Origin: Phymatolithon calcareum | Lineage: Eukaryota > Rhodophyta > Florideophyceae > Hapalidiales | Assembly: GCA_977006965.1 (NCBI GenBank) | Contig: OZ345374.1 | Location: 1,550,001-1,614,000, forward strand | DNA length: 64,000 nt | Direction of reading: 5' to 3' | Part shown: in pieces, positions 10,918 to 20,877 of the stretch | Layout: each line of letters starts with the position of its first letter | How positions within the stretch are numbered: the first letter of the stretch is position 1 | The notes under the pieces: model-generated | Seen by the model: only the letters and a program-made list of their open reading frames with translations | Database searches by the model: none | What the model was told of the DNA's origin: nothing | Translations under genes and position numbers: made by a program

Positions 10918-12331
10918 ATGCCTTCCAACAAACCCAGCAGGATATATCCGGTTAAAGTGCCGATCCGCACAGCCTTCGCCGTCGCGCCATCTCCCGGAAT
11001 GCGACTCAAGCCACGCGGCCCTGTGAAGCGGCGCGTCTTCTTCTCAGAGGCTCTCCGCCGCGTGCGTCAGCAGTCTTTTCCACAGCGCCTGCGCAGCATA
11101 CCATGCATCCTTCGTGTGGCTTTCAAACAGGCCGTCTTCTTGATCTTCACTGTTCTTCCCCGCGCCCCATCTTTGCTCTTGGCGTATCGGTCCAGAGTCC
11201 GCGTTGAGCTTCTGCAATGTGCCTTCGATCTCTATGGCGCTCACCTCCCTGGCCCCCTAATAATCTTCGTACACGGCGGTGCGTGGGGTGGTGGAACCTC
11301 TGCACAGCACGCTCTAGTCGGGAAAAATATGTCTACGATGTGCAACGCACCAGTGGCCATCGCCGATCAGCGCGTCTACCCCGCTGCCGACATGCGCGAG
11401 CAAGCAACTGATGTTGCCGATATTGTGTACGCTGCGCGAGCTCGATTTCCGGGCCGCCGCGTCGTACTTGTTGGGCACTCGTCCGGCGCGCATTCGATCG
11501 CTTTGGCGATTGCTGGTGGACTCCGTGTATACTCCGTCGTGCTACAGGGAGGAGTTTTTGATCCCCTTCAGCATTTCGCGTTCGAGTCTGTGCGTGGCCT
11601 GGAAACTGTAAGTGCTATGATGCCAGCGGCGAGGGCCGATGAGGATGTGACTAGGTTGGCTGGATATTCTGTTGCACGCTGCCTGCGAAAGCGGGAAGAG
11701 GAGGACATTCAAAGCGATGCTGAGGAGAACGCTGAACAATCACAGTTGCGGCTGGAGGGCGACATTGGAGCAGAGTGCATAGGGCTAAAGCAGGTGGCAG
11801 ACGCGCGCGATATTGTGTGGGATGCTCGTGGAGGAACTTTTGTTATGGCGGGAGGAATTGATGCCGTCGTGCCTCTGTCAAGGTAAGTTATGGCGCACTC
11901 GCTAATGCGATCCATATGCTCTCTAGCCCCTCCCGGAGGGTGCGATTTTGTCGCTGAAGAACTGACTTGGCTTAGCGCTTCTCTTACGCAGTTCAGTGCA
12001 ATTTTCGAACGCATTGTGCGCTCGTGGTGTCAACGCGAGACTTCTGATTTACCCGCACGCGACACATGGAGACTTCATATTGGACTGGTCGCGGCCACCA
12101 TCTGTACGCCGCGGCGCCGTGGATACAGGCGAAGAGGATGCAACCCGCCGCAGACGCGCGCTAACAGCCGCCTATGGCGCCAAGACAACGCTTCTTGTAG
12201 ATGAGAAGATACTGGCTCCGAATTCGGATCATGCACGAGATCTTCGGCGCATAATCCGCGCGACGATGCAAGGGGAATCCATTCCAGACCGTACATCATC
12301 TTGTGGAGGAGAGGATCGGAGGTCATTGTAA
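10918..12331 (+). CDS. alpha/beta-hydrolase fold esterase, two exons
   Basis: Probable serine esterase of the BD-FAE/isoprenylcysteine-methylesterase-like group. Exon 1 is 10918-11882 and exon 2 is 11992-12331, giving 434 aa. Exon 1 has the oxyanion-hole motif FVHGGAWGGG and the nucleophile elbow VGHSSGAH. The acidic residue is probably the Asp of GGIDAVVP, and the catalytic His lies in exon 2 (PHATHGDFILDW). Splicing is therefore needed to complete the triad, which supports the intron. A hydrophobic stretch (FKQAVFLIFTVLPRAPSLLL, about residues 62-82) could be a membrane anchor. The N-terminus is uncertain: ATG 10918 is used, but a later in-frame ATG (MRLKPRG, near residue 28) is possible. 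A 60-residue acidic insert sits between nucleophile and acid (REEEDIQSDAEENAEQ). Substrate unknown. Confidence 0.8.
11883..11991 (+). other. intron of the alpha/beta hydrolase gene
   Basis: 109 bp with a strong donor (AG before GTAAGT) and a pyrimidine-rich acceptor (CTTCTCTTACGCAG). Removing it restores the frame and joins the catalytic Asp and His parts of the enzyme. Confidence 0.8.
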
Positions 12332-12593
12332 AAATGAGCCGGTGCTGCTCGGGCGCGTGATCATCGATCATCGATCGGGATCAACGATCGCACATGGCGT
12401 GGTCTGTTGAGGAAAAGGTGAAGATCGTACTGTAATAGTCCGGCAAACATATGTTATTCTTTGAAATATTCTGTGAATCTGATTTCTGAATCTGATTGAT
12501 CCAATAAAAACACTTTGGATCAGGATTAGATCAATTTCGCTCTAACTCAACCTCCTCTCCTCACCCTCTTCTGCTCCTCGATCCCCCAGCACC

Positions 12594-12629
12594 ATGTCCC
12601 AGAATGCAATTCGATTACCCTGCGTCTAA
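12594..12629 (+). promoter_or_regulatory. possible 11-codon upstream ORF
   Basis: The ATG at 12594 has a good context (CAGCACCATG) and reads 11 codons to TAA at 12627-12629. It overlaps the ATG at 12604 in another frame and ends before the in-frame ATG at 12670. If translated, it would favour starting the main protein at 12670. A pyrimidine-rich leader (12550-12590) lies just before. Confidence 0.3.
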
Positions 12630-13845
12630 ATTTTCGCCAAGCTGGCGTCATTCCAGCGCGCTTTCGACAATGGCTTTTGCAGGCGCACCTGGCACGACAA
12701 CTTTGCGTGCTCTGCACCAGCGTTCCTCCCCGCTCGCATGGCGATCCCCACCGAGGCGAGCTCGACTGCCAAGCTCATGTCGTCTTCGCGCCTCATTCGT
12801 CGGGAGCAACGGCACCGGCGGCGGTGGCGGCGGCGCCTCAACACCGCTGCGGCGATTTGCGCTCATCTCCGACGTTCACGTTTTCGACGAAGCGGGCATC
12901 TGGGGCGAGGACGTGACCCAATTCCTCGGTCAGCGATTCCTTGGCCTGCTCAACATCGTGCTTCTGCGCGGTCCGGGGACGTTCGACAGGCGCATTTTGG
13001 AGGCTGCGCTCGTCGACATGCGGGAACAAGACGTGCAGCATCTCGTCGTTGCCGGTGACATATCCAATTTATCCATAGGCAGCGAGTTTGCGCTGGCCGC
13101 CAATATCTTCAGGCGATTTGGAGACTCCCATTCAATGACCTTTTGTCCCGGAAACCACGATACTTACAACAGGTCACAGCGAGAAGCGGGACTTTTTCGT
13201 GCACATTTTGCACAGTACTGCGTCTCCGACCTTCCGCAACCGATTCCACGCTCCGACGGATTTCCTTACGCGCATTTCCGAGGAGATGTATTGTTCGTCG
13301 TGTTAAACACCGGTCTTCCGAATACAGCTCGTGGCGCAGTCGGACGCAAGCAATGGCGTGCTGCGGAGGCCATGCTTGAAACTATGGAGGGCCGCACTAT
13401 GCGCAAGCGTGCGCGATTTATTGTTCTAGTATTGCACCACCCAGCGCAGGACCCGGCAGTGCGAGGAGTATCATGGATTCGCGAGATTGGACATGATACA
13501 AAGGATTGGCGGAGAGTTGTGGACTTTTCCAACAGGTATCGCGTCAATCTTGTCGTACATGGCCATATGCACGTTCCTTATCGTGGAGTACTTGCGGGGG
13601 CGCCACAAACATTGGTGTATGAATCTGGCAGCGGAACGCTTGTGACTGAGAATAAGGGTAGGATGGCAAGGTACACAGTGTTTGACCTTGACGAAGCGGG
13701 GAATCTCGAACGATCTTATGCGCGAGTCTGGGACCTTGAACGAAAGGCGTTCGACAATCTGGAACTATCCGTGCCTGAAACAGCGAGTGGAGAGAAGGAA
13801 CTCGTGGAGGCGGTTTATCAGAGGACGACATCGGATACTGGGTAG
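12604..13845 (+). CDS. calcineurin-like metallophosphoesterase
   Basis: Two-metal phosphoesterase with all family motifs in order: SDVHVF (D-x-H, about residue 89), VVAGDISN (GD, about 150), CPGNHDTY (GNHD, about 182), VLHHPA (about 278) and VHGHMHV (GHxH, about 319). The spacing resembles cyclic-nucleotide phosphodiesterase-like members, but the substrate cannot be read from sequence. The first 75 residues are rich in Arg, Ser, Ala and Pro with few acids and end in a Gly run, which looks like an organelle transit peptide. The start is 12604 (413 aa) or, more likely by context, ATG 12670 (391 aa, MAFAGAPGTT). It is intronless, on the same strand as the hydrolase 270 bp upstream. C-terminal residues beyond 360 are not conserved motifs. 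Confidence 0.85.
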   Translation: MQFDYPASKFSPSWRHSSALSTMAFAGAPGTTTLRALHQRSSPLAWRSPPRRARLPSSCRLRASFVGSNGTGGGGGGASTPLRRFALISDVHVFDEAGIWGEDVTQFLGQRFLGLLNIVLLRGPGTFDRRILEAALVDMREQDVQHLVVAGDISNLSIGSEFALAANIFRRFGDSHSMTFCPGNHDTYNRSQREAGLFRAHFAQYCVSDLPQPIPRSDGFPYAHFRGDVLFVVLNTGLPNTARGAVGRKQWRAAEAMLETMEGRTMRKRARFIVLVLHHPAQDPAVRGVSWIREIGHDTKDWRRVVDFSNRYRVNLVVHGHMHVPYRGVLAGAPQTLVYESGSGTLVTENKGRMARYTVFDLDEAGNLERSYARVWDLERKAFDNLELSVPETASGEKELVEAVYQRTTSDTG

Positions 13846-15076
13846 AGTGACCAGAGAGGAAAGCCGGTCGTTTGAAAGTCGGACATGAGCTATTTGTCCA
13901 GCGATGCGGCTTTTTTGTAATACAAGGGCGGAGCGCGTCGCTTCCTCCTCGATGTGTCGCTTGTGCGTGCCAACCTCGTGCTGCCGCCATTTTTTAAACT
14001 CGTTTTTCGCCCTTTGTTGCCAACACTCCACAGCATCTAGCTCAAGTTCAACTAAATAGCTTCTCTCACTATTTCTCATTTCTCTGATCAGAACAATTTT
14101 GCAAATCAATCGGTTTGCTGTCCAAGGCACTTTGGACTGACTCTGAACTTGTTGCCTTGACCCCAAGTCAGGACCTTCAGGTGGACAAGAACCTGTCGTT
14201 GTGATAGGTTCACTGCATGCAAGAGCTCCTATTTCCCGTCGTTCGGCACCGTCTTATTCTTCATTGGCTTGTAGACAGAACTTGATCAGTAGACATAATT
14301 TAACTATCTTCCAAGCTGAGTAGTGAACCCACTTCACGGAAACGGGGCTAAAATAGTACCTGTTGTTTTCTCTTTTCAAATACTGTATCGAGAGACACAC
14401 TGTGCATATTGTTTCGTCATCATGCAGAGTCTAACTCCATCCCCGCAAGGTGCCATATTTCCCCTTTGTCACCGTTTTCCGGTCTGTCATCACGCTCCTA
14501 CTTTGCGTCGTAATTGCGTTCATGTCCGTGCAAGGTTAGATGCCCAGGGAGAGTGATAGTGACCCTATCCCGGTCGTCTTCTTGTCACTTGCCTCAAGAC
14601 TAATTTGGGTTGCGTGCCGAAACGTTGTCGAGCTCTTCCACTGTACTTTTCGTCTTCCAACTTGGTGCTGAACATGGGAATGGAAGACATGCCCACTTCA
14701 ACACTTCCTGTCCGCGCAGTAGACACAACGGACGATAGCATTTTTTAGAGATACTGACAAATCTACCGCCGCACTTCTAACAAGCCCAAGGTGGCTCAAC
14801 ACTGCCCAGAGCGAAGTTTTGAGTAGCATTAACGCGGTGCGCTCGGTTAAACATCAAGTCCTTGCGTGTCGTAGCCGCGACTCACGGCCCGTGAGAGTCT
14901 CCGTTTACTGTAGATCCGGTTTGCATCCTACCAATTTACTGTACATACCTGGAACCATATTTGGCATGCCACGTAAACCTCTATTATCATTAAATTTTGT
15001 TAACTGTATACGGAAAACTATATGCTGCCCATGAAATGGGCGTAATTCATATGCAAGCAGTACTGAGCTGCCAATT
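13846..15076. other. intergenic region between metallophosphoesterase and EndoU genes
   Basis: No open frame of convincing coding character. A short open frame at 14323-14556 is unsupported. The region would hold the 3' UTR of one gene and the promoter of the next. Confidence 0.5.
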
Positions 15077-16297
15077 ATGTCCTCAAGCGCCCTACTATTC
15101 GTGTTGGCCCCAGCAATCCATCCGCCGACATCGTCTGTTCAGCACCTCACCCGTCGACCTCCCATTCTCCGATCTCGTCAAATATTCTCACTATCTGGCA
15201 GTCGCATTCCGAGTGTCCATCGTCAGCGCGACGCCTCATCCCTCGAAAGCGCCAACCATATTTCAACTCTTCCGGTTGCAACGATTTCCACCGTAATGAG
15301 TAGCTCCGCCATTCAATCTGCGCTATCCCGTTGTGGATATTCTCTTGAAAAAGCGGCAAGCGAGCTCTGGAAACTGGACGGCAATCGTTTGCGTCCTGGC
15401 GATGACTACTCCCTGAATTTTCAGAGCCGTTCAAAAGGCTATTCTCACGATGCCGCTCGTGTCCCTCTTTTCGAGTACATGTCTGACGACGTCTGGACCA
15501 GACCTACGTACGCAGCGTTCAGGAAACTTCTCGACAACTACACGGTCGAGACTGGCATTCCGGAGAAATGTTCCCAGGAGGAACAAGGTGAAGAACAAGC
15601 GTTCCTTGATGTGATATGTGACACCCCCGTGATGCAGTTCACTTACAAGTGGCTTTCGGAAAACTCTCGTATGCCTGCCGATACTATGGCAGAGTTTAAG
15701 GAAATGCTGCATGACATCTGGTTTAAAATGTACCGTCGCGACGCGTGTAGAGATTCCTCCGGTTTCGAGCATGTTTTCTGCGGAGAAATTGACGATGGAC
15801 AAGTCAAGGGTATGCACAACTTCATCCAGGTGTACATTGAGGAAATTCGCGAGCATTTCGACTATAGCGGTTATCTACCTGCCCGCGGATCGCGTTCCAA
15901 AGAGGCACCACCACCAGAGCAGCAATTGGTGACAATTCGGTTTGAATGGATGAACGAAATCAAGCCTGGGTCGTCGATGTTTGTGGGCGTGTCCCCCGAG
16001 TTTGAGGTCGCGTTGTACACACTGATTTTCATTGCAGGGGAGGAGGACGTCGTTCTTGACCTTGGACCGTACAACGTGCGTGTGAAAGTTTACCAGATGG
16101 CGGGGAAAATAGGTACGGCGTATCCAGCCTTAATTAGTGTGGATGAAGGTGCTTTATTGGTTGAGCCTGAAGAGCCGGCTGTAGAGTTGGAATATGCAGG
16201 AGAAGTTGCGCCGGCCGTGGTCGTCGATTCTGAACATGGTACCAGTCGTTCAGAAGGATTTTCATACTTGGCAGCGTTACAGCGTTCTGAAGACTAG
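15077..16297 (+). CDS. EndoU (XendoU) family endoribonuclease
   Basis: Predicted RNA-cleaving enzyme of the EndoU family, as in Xenopus XendoU. The domain covers roughly residues 85-360 of 406. The two catalytic histidines are seen in GFEHVFCGEI and GMHNFIQVY, and the catalytic lysine candidate in NEIKPGSSMF lies about 49 residues after the second His, matching the family spacing. The conserved SPEFEVALYTL follows. Two starts are possible: ATG 15077 (used) adds a 73-residue Ser/Arg/Pro-rich leader that could be a targeting peptide; ATG 15296 (MSSSAIQSALSR) would start just before the domain. The last 50 residues are acidic and outside the core. No intron is visible. Family assignment is firm; target RNA unknown. 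Confidence 0.88.
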   Translation: MSSSALLFVLAPAIHPPTSSVQHLTRRPPILRSRQIFSLSGSRIPSVHRQRDASSLESANHISTLPVATISTVMSSSAIQSALSRCGYSLEKAASELWKLDGNRLRPGDDYSLNFQSRSKGYSHDAARVPLFEYMSDDVWTRPTYAAFRKLLDNYTVETGIPEKCSQEEQGEEQAFLDVICDTPVMQFTYKWLSENSRMPADTMAEFKEMLHDIWFKMYRRDACRDSSGFEHVFCGEIDDGQVKGMHNFIQVYIEEIREHFDYSGYLPARGSRSKEAPPPEQQLVTIRFEWMNEIKPGSSMFVGVSPEFEVALYTLIFIAGEEDVVLDLGPYNVRVKVYQMAGKIGTAYPALISVDEGALLVEPEEPAVELEYAGEVAPAVVVDSEHGTSRSEGFSYLAALQRSED

Positions 16298-17032
16298 AAT
16301 GTCATTCGAAATGACGATGTATTCGCTCGAGTGATGCTGCTGTCACTGCGCAAGTGTGCTATCCGCAACAAGCATGACGACATCTTTTCTGCTTGTGAGC
16401 AGTAATGAAGCAATGTTTGGAATGGTGTGTAAATGTGAAACGTGATTGACTTCGGTCTGCTAAGTTCTATTTGGATGTGCATTTGAGTGACTAGGTGTAA
16501 TAGAGTTGGGTGCAGAGAAACCATTGTCAGCAAAGATTGTCAGAAAACTGCTGACACAGACCCATAGCGACTCATTCCATCATACTGACTCAGTGCATTG
16601 TTAGTACGCAAGTATAGGTAATAGCAACACCTCTCACTGCTGAGAAAGCATCAACTAAGCATTTACTGAGATGACTAGAGCAACCATTATCGCATTCCGT
16701 CAACGTTAACTACAGCACCAGCGTTCTCTGCGAACGCTGGTCACATTATGCATATTTGATATCCGTTTATGCTAAATGGGGATAAGGACATCTCTAAGGA
16801 TCACATTGTACTGTAGTTGGCAAAATGTTTCCTCGAATACAAGAACACGATACAGTTTAGTACATTTCAATGATTATGGGATAGTCGCGCGGCTGTACTT
16901 GACATCGAACGAAAAGCCTGTACCGGTTCTTATTCCATCCCATTCCATACCTTCTTTCCAAAATCGATCATGCCAAGTTACCTTGCTTGGATTGGCGCAC
17001 ATTCATTCATTTTGCCTTTTCCCCTAATGGGT
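16298..17032. other. intergenic, nothing recognised
   Basis: This is the EndoU 3' flank. There is no open frame with support and no repeat recognised. Confidence 0.5.
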
Positions 17033-17576
17033 CTAGCAGCGATTCGAGGGTCTGAGTTTTTTCCACTCTATTCTATTGTTAGCGAGCTGGACTGCGGTTT
17101 GGACGTCTAGGCTAGGTAGGTCACCAAAGATTGATTCAGGTGTTGGTCTGACGCATTGGATCAGCACCTGGCGGACCAGGCGGCGCTCGTCCATTGTTTG
17201 GTGGAATAACTTACAGCTTCCCGAATGCTTTCTCTGCCTCCTGCACTCCCCTTTCGGGGCGCGTCCCCTCGCAGCAACCGAGGGGATCCTGTGCCGCGCG
17301 CGAGTGCGTGCATTACAGGACAGGAAGATCTTGGATTGGCGCACAAATAGTACTCATACGATTCACCTCCGCACTGATTACAGCATGTCGGAAACGACGT
17401 AGAGCGAAATGCCATTACAAAGCTAGCAAAATCAAGACTATTGTTTTGAACAAAATCGTCGCAATATGTTCCGCCGCTCGATTCAAGAACATCATTCAAG
17501 CACTCTTTCGTACATTCTCGGTCTATACCATTAGCGAAAAAGCCAGAAGTGTAGACAAAGTCCTTCTTTTTTAGAA
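17033..17576 (-). pseudogene. cysteine-rich gene, 3' piece (split by LINE-A)
   Basis: Minus-strand coding-like sequence with clustered cysteines: ACATC (just across the insertion site), DRECTKECLNDVL, GGTYCDDF, SFPTCCNQCGGESYEYY, then in another frame RLVRQVLIQCVRP and SIFGDLPSLDVQ, stopping at 17033. It continues from 20429-20626 if the LINE-A at 17590-20415 is removed at its 13-bp target duplication. The frame changes once inside this piece, so there is either a frameshift or a small intron (GTAAGTTATT is present). No known family recognised; the Cys pattern suggests an extracellular protein. Confidence 0.4.
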
Positions 17577-17589
17577 GGACCGGTGTACA
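17577..17589. repeat. 13-bp target-site duplication, left copy
   Basis: GGACCGGTGTACA is repeated exactly at 20416-20428 and borders LINE-A copy 2 on both sides. Confidence 0.85.
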
Positions 17590-17672
17590 GGGGATATGTG
17601 TTGATTTATTTTAAAAGCTCCCAAGGCCTCTCTTGAAGAGTAACAGGGCCGCTTTCGCACGATTTTCTAAGC

Positions 17673-20415
17673 TCACGTAGTTTGACTGTTCAGTATATCC
17701 TTGATTCGTATTTCTCTCCCAACAAGTGCTCCAGTTAGTCGCTTACATTCATATTCAATTTCAGGACTAATCTTGGATGAAGATAGAATGCGTTGGAGCG
17801 CGACCAGCTCAATCACGGCTGTGACACCAAAGTATGCACCAAGTACTGATTTTCTCCAAAGAGGTGCTCTATTGAATATCAGCCGTAGGCATCGCAACCG
17901 TGCAGACCTTTCTCTTACGCGGAGAACCATCGGTAGATTGTTCGAATCAGTTGGTATCTCGAGCGATCTTCCCTCTTCTTCCTCTGCCCATAACTCAATG
18001 CTTTCTTTTCGTCGCCCTTTCTTTGAGACTGAGCCCTCCCTGGCTTTGTCGAGAGCTTGCTGCAGATCTTCATATTTCTTGAGGCACTCTATGTCCTTGG
18101 TTGCCTCCTTAATATCTTCATCTCTCCCAGAATACTCATCTGCTTCGTCGAGGCGCTTCTTCTGTTTCACTAGACTCGCAGAGAACCTTTCTGCTTGGTG
18201 TCTTCTCCTCATGGCCACGCTTGGTACCAATATTTTTTATTTTTTTTATTGCAGTTTATTGCAATAAATTGCAATAAAGTCTTAATTGCCTTGAGAGGTG
18301 CTTATTGCAATAGTTATTGCAAAAAGTAATGGCATATGATCGAAAACCAGGGTACACCCTTGCCCTCCTCTGCGCTGGCAAGATCGCCGAATGCGCGAGT
18401 GAAGACATGGCGCAGGAGGACCTGAATTAGATTCTGTTATTGCAATTGATATTGGAAGAATGGTAAGATATTGCAATTCCTATTGCCTTCAACCTTGCAT
18501 TATTGGTATTGCAATTCCTATTGCATCATGTGCCCCAATAAATAACAATAATATTGGTACTATCCCTGCTCATGGCAGGTGCTTCTAGTCGGCACAGAAC
18601 TCGCATTCTTCCATGGCGGTGCTGGGCATATGTCTCAAAAACATACTTGAAGAATAAACCTTCTGCAGATTCGATTGCTGATTGTAATCGCTTTGTCAGA
18701 GGCGTGACGTGGAGTGCATACTCCCACTTTGGCAAAATGAGCGACTTGAAGATTCTAATGCATGTCACAGGCTGAAAGCCTCGAACATTGACTCCAATAT
18801 CCCGCAGTTTGTGTATGCACCCCACTGCATTTCGTACTCTTGATAACGCCATGTCGTCTGTTACGCCTTTGTGGTTCATGCTTATACCGAGATAGGAGAG
18901 CCTTCAAGCTTGATGAAGAACTCGTCCCGCAATGTGGAATGTGTGTTTCCTGAGTCCCTTGTATTTAAGGATCTCGCTCTTTCCTGGCTTTGTGTTCCAG
19001 CTCATACCATTTTCCTGCGCCCAGGTAGTCGCTATATCAAGTAGCTTCTGCATTCCTTCTCCATCCTTTGATTGCAGCTGGACATCGTCAGCGAACAGTT
19101 GCGCTGGATTTTCAGAGACGTCGCTGGGGACCTTGGAGACCGCTTCCGCGAATGTATCCATGAAGATATTGTACAGGCACGGGCTCAGTGGGGACCCTTG
19201 CGGTACTCCTCGATCGATAATGCACCATGTTCGTGTATCATCGCCTGCTGACGTAACCCACGAGGGTTTCAGAAGATATGCCACCATCCTTGTTATTTCG
19301 TCGGGTAGCTTCTGTTCGAGTCTTTTCATGAGGATGTCTCGTGGCACCCTGTCATATGCTGCAGAGAGGTCAAGAACCGCGAAAAAAGGATGCCCATCTT
19401 TCATGGCACATTTTGCCCGGAGTATCGCAATATATGTGCTCTTGTCTTTTCGGAAACCTAGCTGAGCACTGTTGAAACGGTAGTGTTCCCTTATGTATGA
19501 GTCGAGTGCGGAATCGATGATTTTCCTGGCTTGACTTAATAGCGATATAGGTCTGTAGTTCGCTGCAACATGGGGTGGGCCTTTCTTGTACAGAGGGATC
19601 AGAGTATCTTGACGCCACGCTCGCGGAAGACATTTGAGCCTCCCACATGTCTCCCATAAGGCTATCAATATACTCAATCCGGCTTCCTTATTCGCATGCA
19701 TCATTTCAACTGCCACTCCGTCAGGGCCGACCGCCTTCCCTTTTGGTGCTCGGTTGAATGCCCTAGTAATGTGCCGCCTCATTGCCCTGTTGACTGTAAA
19801 AGCCTTTAGTGGCACATTCCAGTCTTTGTCAGCCTTGCACACATTAGAAATATACGCAGAGAATTTGCTTGGATGTACTGGAGCTCCGATTGCCTTGTTC
19901 GACCCTTTCCTCCTTGTTTTTGACTTTATAATTTTGCTTGCAACGTTGGCTGCCTCAGTGGGACCCAGTTCTTCCACTCCATCAAGGTACCTTTCGAAGT
20001 GCTCACGTTTCGCATTTCTTACTTTCTTTTGGATTTGTGTCTTAATTTCTCGGAGGGCAAGCCGGTCATTTTCAAGCTCGGTTCTTTTGTAAATCTTGTA
20101 CAATCGAGTTCGCTTCTTGGCTAGTTTGTCGAGCTCATTGTTCCAAAAGGTCTTGAATCTTGACGGCCTGGGCCTAGAGGACGTCCATGGCTGTATAAGA
20201 TTCTTCGAAAACCTTTCGTACCATTTTTCCAAGTCTTGTTTGCGATTGCAGGCTTGCAGTTGCTCCAACATCATCGGCGCCCACTTGGACATTTCTCCTT
20301 TTGCCTTGGCTGCTTTTGCTGCGCTTCGCCTGGCGGACTTAGAAACAACTGTCTGCCTTTTCCCAGGAATAATCCTGTTGTTGATGACTCTCGTTGCCAC
20401 CGGAATGTGTTCGGT
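17673..20415 (-). pseudogene. LINE-A ORF2 remnant (end of endonuclease, RT, C-term)
   Basis: Reading from 20415 downwards: the endonuclease end (TEHIPV), a linker, and RT motifs GVPQGSPLSPCLYNIFM, LDLSAAYDRVPRD and LFADDVQLQS. One nonsense codon (TGA at 18902-18904, replacing the Trp of QAWRLSYLG) and the MITE insertion at 18216-18568 break an otherwise open frame. The last part (17673-18207) ends LTGALVGREIRIKDIL, as in the other copies. Inactive copy. Confidence 0.88.
18216..18568. mobile_element. hAT-type MITE, 353 bp, inside LINE-A copy 2
   Basis: The terminal inverted repeats are CACGCTTGGTACCAATATT and (reverse) CAGGGATAGTACCAATATT, agreeing at 14 of 19 bases and both starting with CA. 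An exact 8-bp duplication, CTCATGGC, lies at 18208-18215 and 18569-18576. An 8-bp duplication with CA-starting ends is typical of the hAT superfamily. There is no transposase frame, so it is non-autonomous. The inside is rich in TTGCAATA repeats. Removing it with one duplication copy restores the LINE reading frame (AMRRRHQAERF). Confidence 0.88.
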
Positions 20416-20428
20416 GGACCGGTGTACA
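20416..20428. repeat. 13-bp target-site duplication, right copy
   Basis: Exact match to 17577-17589 (GGACCGGTGTACA). Confidence 0.85.
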
Positions 20429-20626
20429 AGTAGCGCATGCCTACACCACTCCAAAGGTAGAACACGTCGCCTGTGGTCTCACCCTCATTTTCGAGATAGT
20501 TCCCGGCCCCATAGCTGTCGCTTGTTATCACATCACGCAGGAATCTGTCTCAACGAGCGCCTACTCCAAGGTGTTTATTCAGGCCGCTGCTGTAATCCCC
20601 CCCCCCCGCAAGTTTCGCAGCTCACT
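20429..20626 (-). pseudogene. cysteine-rich gene, middle piece (between two LINEs)
   Basis: A 198-bp remnant of host sequence trapped between LINE-A copy 2 and LINE-B. On the minus strand it reads coding-like: KVSCETCG at the LINE-B border, NKHLGVGAR, then in a shifted frame ETDSCVMITSDSYGAGNYL and TGDVFYLWSGV. An 11-base G run (C on the plus strand, about 20597-20607) sits inside and is a likely slippage or sequencing-error point, which could explain one frame change. Confidence 0.4.
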
Positions 20627-20641
20627 TTCAACTCATCTGTT
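20627..20641. repeat. 15-bp target-site duplication, left copy
   Basis: TTCAACTCATCTGTT is found again exactly at 25645-25659 and flanks LINE-B. Confidence 0.9.
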
Positions 20642-20877
20642 TTTTTTTTTGAATTTTGAATTTATTAAACGCCCTCAGAAACACTCATAAGACTGTAAGG
20701 GAGATGCGTTTCAGATGCTACTACCTTGGTAGCTCCGTTAAAGCCCGCAAAAGCTCGTTGATATCGTCGTAGCCCTAGCTGCAAAAACCCTCCTCCAGAG
20801 AAGGTGGAGGGAAAAGCTTAGAGTCCACTTGTCCTGTTCGTAGGAATCTCAGCGTCGCCGTTCTATTTTGTCTTGGT

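Larger units (their letters stand above)
17590..20415 (-). mobile_element. LINE-A copy 2, 5'-truncated, with nested MITE
   Basis: Borders are set by the exact 13-bp duplication GGACCGGTGTACA. The 3' end on the minus strand is TTTTAAAATAAATCAACACA then TATCCCC, with no poly(A). The 5' truncation falls inside the endonuclease domain at TEHIPVATRV. A hAT-type MITE lies at 18216-18568. The insert splits a cysteine-rich minus-strand gene. Confidence 0.9.

Noticed and set aside
19634-20659. Long plus-strand frames opposite LINE-A copy 2
   Set aside because: They are antisense to a clear RT coding frame and carry no motif.
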